DNA of 64,000 nt. It comes from Planctomycetota bacterium. Lineage in GTDB: Bacteria; Planctomycetota; UBA8742; UBA2392. The first letter of the stretch is position 1; the number at the start of each line of letters is the position of its first letter. Shown one piece after another: positions 18,135 to 27,344 of this stretch. The stretch lies in the NCBI GenBank assembly GCA_019912315.1, contig JAIOJA010000025.1:100541-164540 (forward strand), in the 5' to 3' direction. A program made the translations under genes and the position numbers. The notes beneath the pieces are model-generated. The model was not told the DNA's origin and did not search any database. It saw only the letters and a list, made by a program, of their open reading frames with translations.

Positions 18135-19262
18135 ATGGACCTTAAAGGTCGCCTGCAGAACCTTGCCACGCTTGAATCCCAGTATCCTCACGTGCTTTCC
18201 GTTTACCTGCGCTGCCGCGAAGGCGGGCGTGATCGCCGCAAGGAGAACCTGATTTTCCTGAAGAACCGCGCCGCGGACATCCAAAGTGTTATGTCCGGCG
18301 ACAAGCGGGGGCTGGAGTTCCTGCGCCAGGGGCTCGAGCAAGTCGAGCTGATCCGCCGCCAGGACCTGAGCCCGAATGTAATCGGGCTGGCGTTGTTCCT
18401 GCAGGGCGACAAGGTGATTGAGCGTTTTGAAACTTCTATTCCGTTCGAGGACCAGCTCGCGTACCGCCGCTTTCCGTTTGTCAGCCAACTCGCGTACATC
18501 GGAGAGGAATTTGAGCCCTACGCGGTGGTTCACCTTGATAGCCGCAGCGCGCGAATTTTCGAGATCGCACTCGGCGAACTGGTGGACAGCAGCGACATCA
18601 AGAGCGAGGTGCATCGCCGCATTCATCGCGGCGGCTGGTCGCAAATGCGCTTTCAGCGCGGCATCGAAGGTGAAAAGCACGCGCACATCCAGGACGTTGC
18701 GGACGCCCTGGCCGACCTGGTTTCGCGTCACCGCTACAAGCGCATTGTTGTCATCGGCCCGGACAAGACCCGCAGCATCCTGCGCGACTGCCTGACCGCA
18801 GACGTTGCCCGTCGCATCATCGACGGCGAGCGCGTTGATTCGCGCTCGGCTGATCACGAACTTTTGCAGACGGCCGTTGATTACTTTCACAAGGCCGAAG
18901 AAGAAGAAGAAAGCAGCAAGATGGACCGGGTGATCCGTGAAATTCACTCGACGACGATGGGCGTCAGCGGGCTGGAGGACACGCTTAAGTATCTTTCGCG
19001 CGGGCAGGCGTACATGGTGCTGCTGCCGACAGACCTGAAGCAGCAGGGCTCCCAGTGCAACGCCTGCGGGATGATATTCAAAGATCAGGCCAGCAGTTGC
19101 CACGCCTGCGAAAGCACGGACATCAGCGGCGTCGACTTAAAGGAAGTTGTAACGCGCACGGCCGTGAAGTTTGGCAGCCAGCTTGAATTCGTGAAGAACA
19201 GCGAATTCCAGAAGAAGCTGGGTGGTGCGGCGGCCTTGCTGAGAAGCCCGCGGATACATTGA
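18135..19262 (+). CDS. Bacterial eRF1/Vms1-like protein with zinc ribbon
   Basis: A 375-residue protein resembling the bacterial branch of the eRF1/Pelota/Vms1 superfamily. Residues about 130-230 look like the central domain, with GGWSQ (166-170) followed by MRFQR where GGQ would lie in eRF1. A C-terminal domain carries a zinc ribbon (Cys308, 311, 322, 325). These enzymes are thought to hydrolyse peptidyl-tRNA in ribosome rescue, or a related step; the exact role in bacteria is poorly known. The family call is from motif and domain order. Confidence 0.78.
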   Translation: MDLKGRLQNLATLESQYPHVLSVYLRCREGGRDRRKENLIFLKNRAADIQSVMSGDKRGLEFLRQGLEQVELIRRQDLSPNVIGLALFLQGDKVIERFETSIPFEDQLAYRRFPFVSQLAYIGEEFEPYAVVHLDSRSARIFEIALGELVDSSDIKSEVHRRIHRGGWSQMRFQRGIEGEKHAHIQDVADALADLVSRHRYKRIVVIGPDKTRSILRDCLTADVARRIIDGERVDSRSADHELLQTAVDYFHKAEEEEESSKMDRVIREIHSTTMGVSGLEDTLKYLSRGQAYMVLLPTDLKQQGSQCNACGMIFKDQASSCHACESTDISGVDLKEVVTRTAVKFGSQLEFVKNSEFQKKLGGAAALLRSPRIH

Positions 19263-19266
19263 TGTT

Positions 19267-19280
19267 GGTTGTCGGTTGTC
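19267..19280. repeat. Two tandem GGTTGTC heptamers
   Basis: GGTTGTC occurs twice in a row directly after the eRF1-like gene, in the spacer 19263-19431. It resembles the heptamer array at 8945. The same spacer also holds GCCGGC and CCCCGG/CCGGGG inverted repeats that may act as terminators for the convergent genes. Confidence 0.6.
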
Positions 19281-19431
19281 AGAAGAGTCGCCGGCAAGCC
19301 GGCTCTGTTTGTTGCTTGCTCGCACACCCCCGGTTTTGCCTTGCTTCACCGGGGGCAATTGAACGAGACGCCGTCTTCGACGGCTGGCTGTGGACTGCCA
19401 TGTCCGCGACTGTGTCTTCTGAAACCGATAA

Positions 19432-20841
19432 CTACTCTTCGGGCGTGCCGATCAGCGCGCTGACTTCTTTGAACTTGGCCTGTACCTGCTCGCGGGAGCC
19501 GGCCTCAAGGTTCAGGCGCACCAATGGCTCCGTGTTGCTGGCGCGCAGGTTGAACCACCATTCGGGATAGCTGACGGTAATGCCGTCAAGCAAGTCGATG
19601 GCGGCGTCCTTGTAGGCCTCCTGCACCTTTGCAAACACGGCGTCCGTATTGGCGACCTTGAAATTCACTTCGCCGGTCTGGGCGTACTTACGCAGGGGCT
19701 TGATCAGCTCGGATAACGGCTCGCCGCTGAGTCCCATCGCATTAAGCACTTCGATCACAGCGATGATCGCGCTGTCCGCGTAGAAGTTGTCCTTGAAGTA
19801 GTAGTGCCCGGCCAACTCGCCGCCGAAGACGCAGCCGACCTTGCGCATGGTGGCCTTCATGTAGCTGTGCCCGACGCGCTCTCGTAGCGGGCGTCCGCCG
19901 GCGGCTTCGATGGCGTCACTGACAGCGCGGCTGGAACGCAGGTCGTACAGCACCGCGGCACCTTTGTGGCGCTTCAGCAGTTCGACACCGAGCAAGGCCG
20001 TGATCATGTCCTGACCGACCGGGGTGCCCGTTTCATCGATAAACACGGCCCGGTCCGCGTCGCCGTCAATGGCGATGCCAAGCGCGCATTTCTGGTCGCG
20101 GACGAGGCTGCACAAGGGTTTCAGGTTGTCGAGTCTGCTGGGGTTCGCTTCGTGGTTCGGAAAGCTGCCGTCAAAGTCGGTGTTGATGGCGTGCAGCTCA
20201 AGACCCAGCGAGCGCAGAAAACCCAGATAGACTCCGCCCATGCCGTTGGCAGGGTCGATCGCGACCTTGAGCTTGTCCGGCGTACGCTTCACGAAGCGTC
20301 GAAGGTGCTGCACGTATCCGTCAAAGACGGTCGGATTCAGCCCGAACGGCGCGGCGACGGGACTGTCGCCAACGTCCGCGGGCGGACGCAACGAAACGAC
20401 CGGATCCGCAGCCCATGATTTTGGCGGCTCCGGCGCGCTGCCGGCCAACTCTTCGATTTCAGACAGCCCCGTGTCGTAGGCGATCGGAATGGCGTCTTCG
20501 CGGCAGAACTTGATGCCGTTGTATTTTGCCGGGTTGTGGCTTGCGGTGATCATCGCACCGCCCTGCGCGCCGGGCGCGCGCCCCGCGGCGGCCCAGTACA
20601 ACATGGGGGTGCTGCACGGTCCGATGAAGTCCGCCTTAGCGCCGCCGGTGGCCAGCCCGTCCATAAATGCCGAGGCCAGCAACGGGCCGGTGGGGCGGGC
20701 GTCGATGCCGACCACGACGGTCGGGTCGTCCGAGTCCTGGCCAAGCAGCTTGGCAAACCCGTAGCCTATGCGGAACGCAATGGGCGCATTCAACTGGTCC
20801 GGGAAGACACCCCGGACGTCGTAGGCTTTGAACAGCCCCAT
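19432..20841 (-). CDS. Phosphomannomutase/phosphoglucomutase
   Basis: An alpha-D-phosphohexomutase that interconverts hexose 1- and 6-phosphates for envelope sugar synthesis. The 469-residue protein has the phosphoserine loop ITASHNP (Ser101), the metal loop DGDADR (259-264), the sugar loop GGELAGHYYFKD and the phosphate loop RASNTEPLVRLNLEA. AGGAG lies upstream of the start. It is of the AlgC/ManB type; substrate choice cannot be fixed from sequence alone. Confidence 0.93.
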   Translation of the reverse strand: MGLFKAYDVRGVFPDQLNAPIAFRIGYGFAKLLGQDSDDPTVVVGIDARPTGPLLASAFMDGLATGGAKADFIGPCSTPMLYWAAAGRAPGAQGGAMITASHNPAKYNGIKFCREDAIPIAYDTGLSEIEELAGSAPEPPKSWAADPVVSLRPPADVGDSPVAAPFGLNPTVFDGYVQHLRRFVKRTPDKLKVAIDPANGMGGVYLGFLRSLGLELHAINTDFDGSFPNHEANPSRLDNLKPLCSLVRDQKCALGIAIDGDADRAVFIDETGTPVGQDMITALLGVELLKRHKGAAVLYDLRSSRAVSDAIEAAGGRPLRERVGHSYMKATMRKVGCVFGGELAGHYYFKDNFYADSAIIAVIEVLNAMGLSGEPLSELIKPLRKYAQTGEVNFKVANTDAVFAKVQEAYKDAAIDLLDGITVSYPEWWFNLRASNTEPLVRLNLEAGSREQVQAKFKEVSALIGTPEE

Positions 20842-20987
20842 GAAAATCTCCTGGACGCTTTCGCGGGCGGCGCACCGCGTGCCCGCGAAGCCACAGCATA
20901 AGTCCGTGTGCGGGGCACGCTACAGTCTGCGTCTTTACATTCAACGTGCGGGGTGCATGATTCGCCGGATACGCCGGAGGCACTTTG

Positions 20988-22007
20988 ATGAGCGACATTC
21001 GCGGGCGCGATTTTCTGAAACTCGCCGACTTCGAGACGGGCGAGATTGACGATATTCTGAACCTCGCCTTTGAGATGAAGCGCGAACAGCGCCAGTGGAG
21101 CCTGAAGGGCAAGACCATCATCATGCTGTTCTTCAACAGCAGCCTTCGCACGCGTACCAGCTTTGAAATCGGCGCGACCCAACTTGGCGCCCAACCTGTC
21201 GTGCTCAACGTCGGGCAGGATGCCTGGAACCTCGAGTGGGAAGAGGGCACGGTGATGAACGCCAACTCACCGGAGCACATCAAGGACGCCGCGAAAGTGC
21301 TTTCGCGCTACGGTGACGCGCTGGCCGTGCGCAGTTTCCCGCGCATGCAGAACTATGCGCAGGATCGTGTGGACCCGATCCTGTCCTCTTTCAGCAAGTA
21401 TGCATCCGCGCCGCTGATCAACCTGGAGAGCGCCGTTGAACACCCCTGCCAGGGGCTGGCCGACCTGATGACGCTGCGCGAGGTCTTTAACCACAACACG
21501 AAGGGCAAGAAAGTCGTCCTGAGCTGGGCGCCGCACGTGAAGGCGCTGCCGCTGGCCGTGCCGCACAGTTTCCTGCTGGCCGCGGCCATGGGCGGCTGTG
21601 ACATCACGGTCGCGCATCCGCCGCAGTTCGAGCTTGAGGAGTCGGTGAGAACACAGGCGGAGCTGGTCGCCAATTTGAACGGCGGCAAGGTTCGCGTAAC
21701 GCACGATCAACAAGAGGCCTTCAAAGGCGCCGAAGTCGTGTACGCAAAGTCGTGGCTTAGTTTGCCGTTCTACGGCAAGCCCGAAGAAGAAATGGCGTAC
21801 CGGGCGACTCTGCCTAGCTGGACGATCGACGAAGACAAAATGGCCCTGACAAGCCGTGCCCGCTTCATGCACTGCCTGCCGATTCGCCGCAATCTTGTCG
21901 CGACCGACGGTGTGCTCGACCATGACGACTGCGTCATCTACCAGCAGGCCGAGAACCGCCTGCACGCCCAGAAGGCGCTGATGGTCAAGATGCTGGGCGA
22001 AAGCTGA
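20988..22007 (+). CDS. argF': N-acetylornithine carbamoyltransferase
   Basis: The start is the ATG at 20988, with GGAGG seven bases upstream. The 339-residue protein has the carbamoyl-phosphate loop SLRTRT (52-57), HPCQGLAD (152-159) and HCLPIRRN. The segment QDAWNLEWEEGTVMN, and HCLPIRRN in place of the OTC-type HCLP-x-x, match the acetylornithine (or succinylornithine) transcarbamylase branch rather than classical ArgF. This implies arginine synthesis through N-acetylcitrulline. No other arg genes lie nearby. Confidence 0.87.
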   Translation: MSDIRGRDFLKLADFETGEIDDILNLAFEMKREQRQWSLKGKTIIMLFFNSSLRTRTSFEIGATQLGAQPVVLNVGQDAWNLEWEEGTVMNANSPEHIKDAAKVLSRYGDALAVRSFPRMQNYAQDRVDPILSSFSKYASAPLINLESAVEHPCQGLADLMTLREVFNHNTKGKKVVLSWAPHVKALPLAVPHSFLLAAAMGGCDITVAHPPQFELEESVRTQAELVANLNGGKVRVTHDQQEAFKGAEVVYAKSWLSLPFYGKPEEEMAYRATLPSWTIDEDKMALTSRARFMHCLPIRRNLVATDGVLDHDDCVIYQQAENRLHAQKALMVKMLGES

Positions 22008-22008
22008 G

Positions 22009-22905
22009 CTACTTCTTCGGCGGGCGCACCAGGTACACCGGGCATTTGGCCCGGCGTACTACTTTGTCGGCCACACTGCCGATCAGCGCGCGCTCAATGC
22101 CGCCACGCCCGTGGGTACCCATTACGATCAGGTCGCAGTGGTGCGTTTCGGCGTAGGCGGCGATGGCCTTGCCGGGCTCGCCGCGCTTGACCGCGCCGAT
22201 GGTCTCAAAGTTTTCAAGCAGTTGCGCCGGAAGCTGGTTCTTGAGTTCTTCCAGGGCGTGCTTGCGCAGCTCTTTCAATATGATCGTGCGTTCTTCTTCC
22301 ACGTGGGTGCTGATCAGGCTGTCGTCCACGACGTGCAGCACGAACAACTCGGCATCCATGTCTTCCGTGAACGCCACGGCCTGGTCGAGGGCGCGCTTGC
22401 TGGTGTCACTGAAATCCGAGGGGAACAGAATACGCGTGAACGGTTTGGTCTGCTTCTTGGGGTGCTTGATCTTGCCCTTGGGCTGCTTGGTCACGATCAC
22501 CGGGCAGTCCGATTCGTGAACAACGCGGTCGGCCACGCTGCCGAGAAAGAACCGCGCGACCGCGCCGTGCCCGTGGGTGCCGATTACGATCAGGTCGGCC
22601 TTGTGGCGTTTGGCGTGATCGGCAATTTCGCGCGCAGGCGAGCCGCTGAGCAGATAGCGGTTGAGCTTCCCGTTGGTCAGGGTCAACTTGACTTTGTTGA
22701 GGGCTTCCTCGGCACCGGACATGAGCTCTTTGGATAGCGACGCGAACGGATAGCCCGCATAGGCGTAGACAGTGGCATCCACGACGTTCACAAGATCGAG
22801 GGTGCAGGCGTAATGGTCGGCCAGCTGGCTCGCGAGCTTGATGGCCGTTTCCGCCGTGTCGCTGAAGTCGGTTGGTACAACGATGCGCTTGAATTTCGAG
22901 ATCAT
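22009..22905 (-). CDS. Tandem universal stress protein (two UspA domains)
   Basis: A 298-residue protein with two Usp domains, about 1-145 and 155-298. Each ends in the ATP-binding motif G-x2-G-x9-GS (GTHGHGAVARFFLGS and GTHGRGGIERALIGS) followed by VADRVV or VADKVV and CPV. These are ATP-binding stress proteins. It ends one base after the convergent argF' stop. Confidence 0.93.
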   Translation of the reverse strand: MISKFKRIVVPTDFSDTAETAIKLASQLADHYACTLDLVNVVDATVYAYAGYPFASLSKELMSGAEEALNKVKLTLTNGKLNRYLLSGSPAREIADHAKRHKADLIVIGTHGHGAVARFFLGSVADRVVHESDCPVIVTKQPKGKIKHPKKQTKPFTRILFPSDFSDTSKRALDQAVAFTEDMDAELFVLHVVDDSLISTHVEEERTIILKELRKHALEELKNQLPAQLLENFETIGAVKRGEPGKAIAAYAETHHCDLIVMGTHGRGGIERALIGSVADKVVRRAKCPVYLVRPPKK

Positions 22906-22995
22906 GGTCAGCCCCTGTTTATACGCGAAACTCTACAAGCGGCGTTGCGCCGTACAACCTTTCACAGTACGCCGCGTGCCGATAGCATCAGCGTC

Positions 22996-23499
22996 ATGAC
23001 TAGTCGCGCCATTCCGTTGCTGATTGCGCTTGCGGTTTTGCTTCCGGGCTGCGTGGAGCGCCGTATCTATATTCGCTCCGAGCCCGCGGGTGCGGACGTG
23101 TACATCGACGGTGAGTACGTTGGTCGCACCCGCGCCGAAGACCACGTGGACGGGCCCCTGTACGCCAATTTCGTGTTTTACGGCACGCGCGAGTACACCA
23201 TCCGCAAGCCGGGCTATGAGACGGCCAGCGGCGTCGTGAAACTTGAGACTCCCTGGTACGAGTACCCGCCGCTCGACTTTTTTGCCGAGGTGCTGGTGCC
23301 GTACCCCATTGTTGACGAGCATTTCGTTGAAGTGACGATGGAAAAAGCCGAGTCCGCGGACGTGGATGCGCTGTATGCCAGGGCCCGCAGATACCGATAC
23401 AACTCCAGGCCTGAGGACCGCTACGAATACGCGTTCCTGCGCATGCCCTTCGGAGACAGGAAGCTGCCAAAGCCCTACAAGATGAAGCCCAATGAGTAG
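22996..23499 (+). CDS. PEGA-domain lipoprotein
   Basis: The start is the ATG at 22996 (MTSRAIPLLIALAVLLPGC), giving a 167-residue lipoprotein (lipobox LPGC). The PEGA domain is clear: RSEPAGADVYIDGEYVGRT and then a TREYTIRKPGYET strand. PEGA domains are surface or cell-wall-associated beta domains. The stop lies within the start of murD (ATGAGTAG), so the two are coupled. Confidence 0.88.
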   Translation: MTSRAIPLLIALAVLLPGCVERRIYIRSEPAGADVYIDGEYVGRTRAEDHVDGPLYANFVFYGTREYTIRKPGYETASGVVKLETPWYEYPPLDFFAEVLVPYPIVDEHFVEVTMEKAESADVDALYARARRYRYNSRPEDRYEYAFLRMPFGDRKLPKPYKMKPNE

Positions 23500-25042
23500 C
23501 TTTGAACGTTTTCGCGGCAGGCGCGGGCTCGTTATGGGGCTGGGTGTTTTCGGCGGCGGAGTTGAATCCGCAAAATTCCTTAGCAAGTACTGCTCTCACC
23601 TGCTGGTAACAGACCTGCGCGACGAGAACGTGCTGGCCGAAAGCATTGCGGCACTCGAAGGCTTGCCCATCGAGTACCGTCTGGCAGAGCACCGCAAGCA
23701 GGACTTCGAGCAGGCCGACGTCGTGATCCACAGCCCGGCCGTGCGCTCGGACAACCCGCTGCTGCAGGCCGCAAGGAACGCGGGCGCCGAAGTCACGATG
23801 GAGATGAGCCTGTTTATAGAGGCCTGCCCGGCAAAGACCGTCGGCATCACCGGCAGCAACGGGAAAACGACAACGGCGCTGCTGGCCTACGAAATGCTCT
23901 GCGAGGTCATGCAGCGCGCCCAGCCCGAGCTGGAGGGCAAGTGGGCGGAGCCGGCAGGGGCGACGCCGGACACAAAGCGAAGAGTATGGCTGGGCGGCAA
24001 CTGCGGCGAGCCCTTAATCAACCACGTTGAGGACATGACCAAGGACGACGTCGTCGTCCTCGAACTCTCAAGTTTCCAGCTCCAAGACTGGCACCGCATC
24101 AAGAAGTCCTGCGACATCAGCGTCATCACCAACATCACGCCCAACCACCTCGACTGGCACCGCGACATGGACGAGTACGTTTGGGCCAAGAGTGCGATCT
24201 ATCGATACTCTGCGACAGAAGGAGCTGTCTTCAACGACGATGGCGGAGGCTTAGAAGGATTGATAGGAGAACGCGCGAACGCAGGTAGCAGTTGCTGGTT
24301 CGCAACGTCGAAGGATGTGCATGATTTCGTGTGGCGTGGACCTGCCACCAGCTATGCGCTAGTCGCGACGCAGGACGGCCAACCGGTCCTGTGTCGACCG
24401 ATGCAATGGGGGAGTGAGGTAAACGCGCCTATTCCCTTTGGAGAGATCGACCTAGCTTTGCCGGGAACTTTCAATTGGCAGAACTTCCTGTGCGCAACAG
24501 CGCTGGTCTACTCCGTGTTCGAACAAAACACGAACCAGACGCTAATGACCATGGCCGGAGCGCGGCGTTTTCGCGGTGTCGAACATCGACTTGAGTACTG
24601 CGGCGAAGTGAACGGGGCCCGTTGCTACAACGACAGTATCGCGACGACGCCCGAGAGTACGATTGCTGGGCTGAGCGCGTTTGATTCAGGCGTGCACCTG
24701 CTGCTTGGCGGCAGCGAAAAGGGACTGAGCTACGATGCGCTGGCCGACACGATCGCGAAGCACGCCGGCATCAAAGGTGTCTACCTTCAAGGCGCCAACG
24801 CTGACGCAATCGGTGACGCACTCGAACGGGCTGGAATAAGTTCTTCGCTTAGACGGTTCGGTACCTTTGACGAAGCATGCGACGCGGCGATTGCCGCGCT
24901 TGAGCCCGGCGACGTGTTTCTGATGTCGCCGTCATCCGCCAGCTTCTATGAATATGCGCCGAACAAGCGTTTCACAAACTTCGAACACCGTGGACGTTAC
25001 TTCAAGCACTTAGTACAAGCGCAGGCTTCAAAGACTGGCTGA
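23492..25042 (+). CDS. murD: UDP-N-acetylmuramoyl-L-alanine:D-glutamate ligase
   Basis: Adds D-Glu to UDP-MurNAc-L-Ala in peptidoglycan synthesis. It shows the N-terminal Rossmann glycines (GLGVFGGG, 16-23), the ATP loop GITGSNGKTTT (118-128), the SSFQL and NITPNHLDWH motifs, and a C-terminal domain with NDSIATTPESTIAGL and HLLLGGSEKGLSYDAL. At 516 residues it is about 60 longer than usual. An insertion in the central domain (about residues 130-165 and 235-300) explains this, and part of it (24.2-24.6 kb) has lower GC than its surroundings. No other mur genes are adjacent. Confidence 0.93.
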   Translation: MSSFERFRGRRGLVMGLGVFGGGVESAKFLSKYCSHLLVTDLRDENVLAESIAALEGLPIEYRLAEHRKQDFEQADVVIHSPAVRSDNPLLQAARNAGAEVTMEMSLFIEACPAKTVGITGSNGKTTTALLAYEMLCEVMQRAQPELEGKWAEPAGATPDTKRRVWLGGNCGEPLINHVEDMTKDDVVVLELSSFQLQDWHRIKKSCDISVITNITPNHLDWHRDMDEYVWAKSAIYRYSATEGAVFNDDGGGLEGLIGERANAGSSCWFATSKDVHDFVWRGPATSYALVATQDGQPVLCRPMQWGSEVNAPIPFGEIDLALPGTFNWQNFLCATALVYSVFEQNTNQTLMTMAGARRFRGVEHRLEYCGEVNGARCYNDSIATTPESTIAGLSAFDSGVHLLLGGSEKGLSYDALADTIAKHAGIKGVYLQGANADAIGDALERAGISSSLRRFGTFDEACDAAIAALEPGDVFLMSPSSASFYEYAPNKRFTNFEHRGRYFKHLVQAQASKTG

Positions 25043-25051
25043 AGTTGTCGC

Positions 25052-25519
25052 ATGACGACCAAAATTCTGGCCCCGCACTACCTGCGCATTGAGCGCGAAA
25101 TGGAAGCCGACCTGGCTTCCGTGTGGCGCGCACTGACCGACTTGCATGAGTTGCGCGCCTGGTGGGCCGTGCCGGTGGTCGATTTCAAGGGTGACCTCGG
25201 CGGCGGCTTTAAGCTGCGCTACATTGGTCGCGATCGCGAAGACGCCTTCGAATACACCACCTGGGACACCAACTGGCGCGTCGGCGGCCGCTGGACCTAC
25301 AACTGGCTCGACGGCGCGGTTGAGGAAATGCTCAGCATCGTCGAAGCAAAGATTGGCGTGCGGGTGACCGTTGAGCACGCCAAGTTCGACAGCTTCGGCG
25401 CCGACGCCGCCAAGATCTTCGGCTATCACAAGAGTGAAACACGCGCGCGCCTGGAGCGCCTGCAACAGTGGGTCGAGCAACGCATCCCGGCCAATATGGC
25501 GCAGATGCCGGTTGTCTGA
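25052..25519 (+). CDS. SRPBCC (START/AHSA1-like) domain protein
   Basis: A 155-residue single-domain protein with the helix-grip pattern: RIEREMEADLASVWRALTDLHELRAWW at the start, a run of strands, and a long C-terminal helix (ETRARLERLQQWVEQRI). Such proteins bind hydrophobic ligands or chaperones; the ligand is unknown. It follows murD by nine bases and ends immediately next to the convergent ESCRT-like cluster. Confidence 0.8.
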   Translation: MTTKILAPHYLRIEREMEADLASVWRALTDLHELRAWWAVPVVDFKGDLGGGFKLRYIGRDREDAFEYTTWDTNWRVGGRWTYNWLDGAVEEMLSIVEAKIGVRVTVEHAKFDSFGADAAKIFGYHKSETRARLERLQQWVEQRIPANMAQMPVV

Positions 25520-26125
25520 TTACTTCGCTTCATCCTTCTCGACATCTTCGCCGAGCTCCCGCGCGATCTCGCGGTCGAGTTCTTCGCGGGTGAGCTTTTT
25601 GCGATCGTCGGTGCTGACGCCGATCATCTGGTCGATCTCTTCGTCCGTGACCAGCTGCTCGCCAGCGACGCTGTCCGTCTCGAACAGGCTGTCCTTGCTC
25701 ATGTCCAGGAACAGGTCCATGCGCTGACTCATGGTGTCGGCCTGCATCATGGCATGCTCGAAGTTCTTCTGCGTCGCCTCGAGGTCGGTGGTCTTGTAGA
25801 CCTCGTTGATGCTCTTGCTGACCACGCCCATGGATTCGGCGAAGATGGCGAAGCTTTCCGCCTGGTTCTTCATCTGGAAGGCAGCTTCGATGGTAAGCAG
25901 CTGGCGCTCCAGCATGCGGCGCTGAAACGTTGTGGCCTTCAGTGACTTGCGCACGAAGGCGAGCTGGTCGTTGGCGCCCATGCGCGCGGCCTTGCGGGCC
26001 TTTTCAAGCCAGTCCTCTTCGCTTTTCTGGAGCTCTTTCATCTGGCGCCGGATGCGCTGGATGCCCTTCTTGATCTCCATGTCGCGCGCGATGCGCCGCT
26101 CTTCTTTACTCTTGAATATGCCCAT
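25520..26125 (-). CDS. Snf7/ESCRT-III-like coiled-coil protein A
   Basis: A 201-residue all-helical protein with the layout of ESCRT-III subunits. It has a short N-terminus MGIFKSKEERR, a strongly basic first helix (about 8-48), a turn RMGAND (48-53), a second basic helix (54-105), a Met-rich segment (98-142, MGVVSKSINEVY and then EHAMMQADTMSQRMDLFLDM) and an acidic C-terminal tail (146-201). Length, charge reversal and the Met-rich middle match CHMP2/Vps2-type proteins better than generic coiled coils; the comparison is from memory, not a search. It is the last gene of the cluster containing a Vps4-like ATPase. The C-terminal helix (LTREELDREIAREL) could be an MIT-binding motif. Confidence 0.75.
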   Translation of the reverse strand: MGIFKSKEERRIARDMEIKKGIQRIRRQMKELQKSEEDWLEKARKAARMGANDQLAFVRKSLKATTFQRRMLERQLLTIEAAFQMKNQAESFAIFAESMGVVSKSINEVYKTTDLEATQKNFEHAMMQADTMSQRMDLFLDMSKDSLFETDSVAGEQLVTDEEIDQMIGVSTDDRKKLTREELDREIARELGEDVEKDEAK

Positions 26126-26186
26126 TCTTCAACCTCTGGAACGTGCCGCCAGTGTACCTGTTTTTGCGCGATTGGTCCGCAGGGTT

Positions 26187-27005
26187 TCACTCAACGACAT
26201 GGTAGTTCGCTTCACCCTCGGCAACTCGTTTTCGCGTGTGGGCCGTCATTCTGTCGGCCTTTCGTATCACGGCCTCGATCAATGAACGTCGATCGCGCAG
26301 ATGCCCGCCGAAGTAGGCCTTGGCGAATCTGGCCTTGTCCGTTGCGGTAACGATCGAATGAGGCGCCGAGTGCAGCAGCGCCGCCAGGTCCTTGATCCGC
26401 CAGCGCCGCGTGACGCGCTTGCGAATGTCGGCCCGGTTCAGGTCGGTCACGTACAGTCTGTCACCGCTGCCCACGCGGATATGCACCATGTAGAAATCGC
26501 GGTGGTTCACGCCGCCCTCATGCATGATTTTCAGTATGCGGGCGAGTTCAAGGGTGATGTCCCGGCGGCGCATGGGCTGAGGGTACTCGTTGAATTCCTT
26601 GAGCAGCAACTCCTGAAGACTTGCGGGGGCGTTCAGCCCGACAGTCAACAACGCGGCCTTTGTGACGTTGCCGCCCTCGACTTCTTCGAGACAGGCGGCC
26701 GCGTGCATGGTGGGGATTCCCAGTTCATGCAGGCGCTTCAGGACGTGCCACTCGCGAGACGCCGGGGAATCGAAGCTGCGTGCGAACAGGCGAAAGAAGC
26801 GGGATTCCGGCTGAACGGTGCGATACAGCTTGAGGAACAGGGTTCGCCCTCGGGTTGTTTCCAGCCTGTAGGTCTGGCGTGATTCGAGACGGGCCTTCAC
26901 CACTTGCAGGTCGTCGCGGGATGCAAGCGCGTCCAGATCGAGCAACCCGTCCGCTTCGAGTTCACTCTTCAAATGTGGTGCAACTATTGCTCGGATTTCC
27001 TTCAT
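26187..27005 (-). CDS. Kdo-kinase/InaA-like lipopolysaccharide kinase
   Basis: A 272-residue protein-kinase-like fold of the RfaP/KdkA/InaA group. It has Lys59 (LFLKLY), Glu85 (SREWHVLKRL), the catalytic loop NHRDFYMVHI (167-176) and the metal-binding DLNRA (188-192) in place of DFG. Such enzymes phosphorylate LPS inner-core sugars at the inner membrane. Its start overlaps the stop of the small membrane gene upstream (ATGA), tying it to the ESCRT-like cluster and suggesting an envelope role for that system. Confidence 0.85.
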   Translation of the reverse strand: MKEIRAIVAPHLKSELEADGLLDLDALASRDDLQVVKARLESRQTYRLETTRGRTLFLKLYRTVQPESRFFRLFARSFDSPASREWHVLKRLHELGIPTMHAAACLEEVEGGNVTKAALLTVGLNAPASLQELLLKEFNEYPQPMRRRDITLELARILKIMHEGGVNHRDFYMVHIRVGSGDRLYVTDLNRADIRKRVTRRWRIKDLAALLHSAPHSIVTATDKARFAKAYFGGHLRDRRSLIEAVIRKADRMTAHTRKRVAEGEANYHVVE

Positions 27006-27334
27006 GAAGCTTTCACGGGCCTTGCGACTCGTTTACGGCGAAGGACTAGAGCGACGGTCAAGGGTAGTCCCACGACGGCAGAAACAACCAGGATAGACAG
27101 CATCCCGCGAACGACGCGACTTGGCGCACCCTCGATATTCGGCAGAGTACTGGGAAGCAATGCCCCTACTGATGCAAATGGCTGGAAGGCGAACGAAGCG
27201 TCGTACCCAAGGCCCATAATCGGCAGGGCGACAAAAAGACTCATTACAGGTAGTCCAACACACAGAAATGCGGACAGCGAAGTCCAATCGACAATGAACT
27301 GCAACGGCAAAGGGTAACTCCGACTTCTCGTCAC
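27002..27334 (-). CDS. Small membrane protein in the ESCRT-like cluster
   Basis: A 110-residue protein with two to three predicted membrane segments (about 13-45 and 80-100) and a basic C-terminus (LRRKRVARPVKAS). It begins ten bases after the AAA-ATPase stop and overlaps the kinase start by 4 bp. No family is recognised. Its place in the operon makes it a candidate membrane anchor or receptor for the coiled-coil proteins; that is inference. Confidence 0.65.
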   Translation of the reverse strand: MTRSRSYPLPLQFIVDWTSLSAFLCVGLPVMSLFVALPIMGLGYDASFAFQPFASVGALLPSTLPNIEGAPSRVVRGMLSILVVSAVVGLPLTVALVLRRKRVARPVKAS

Positions 27335-27344
27335 GGTTCGCCCC

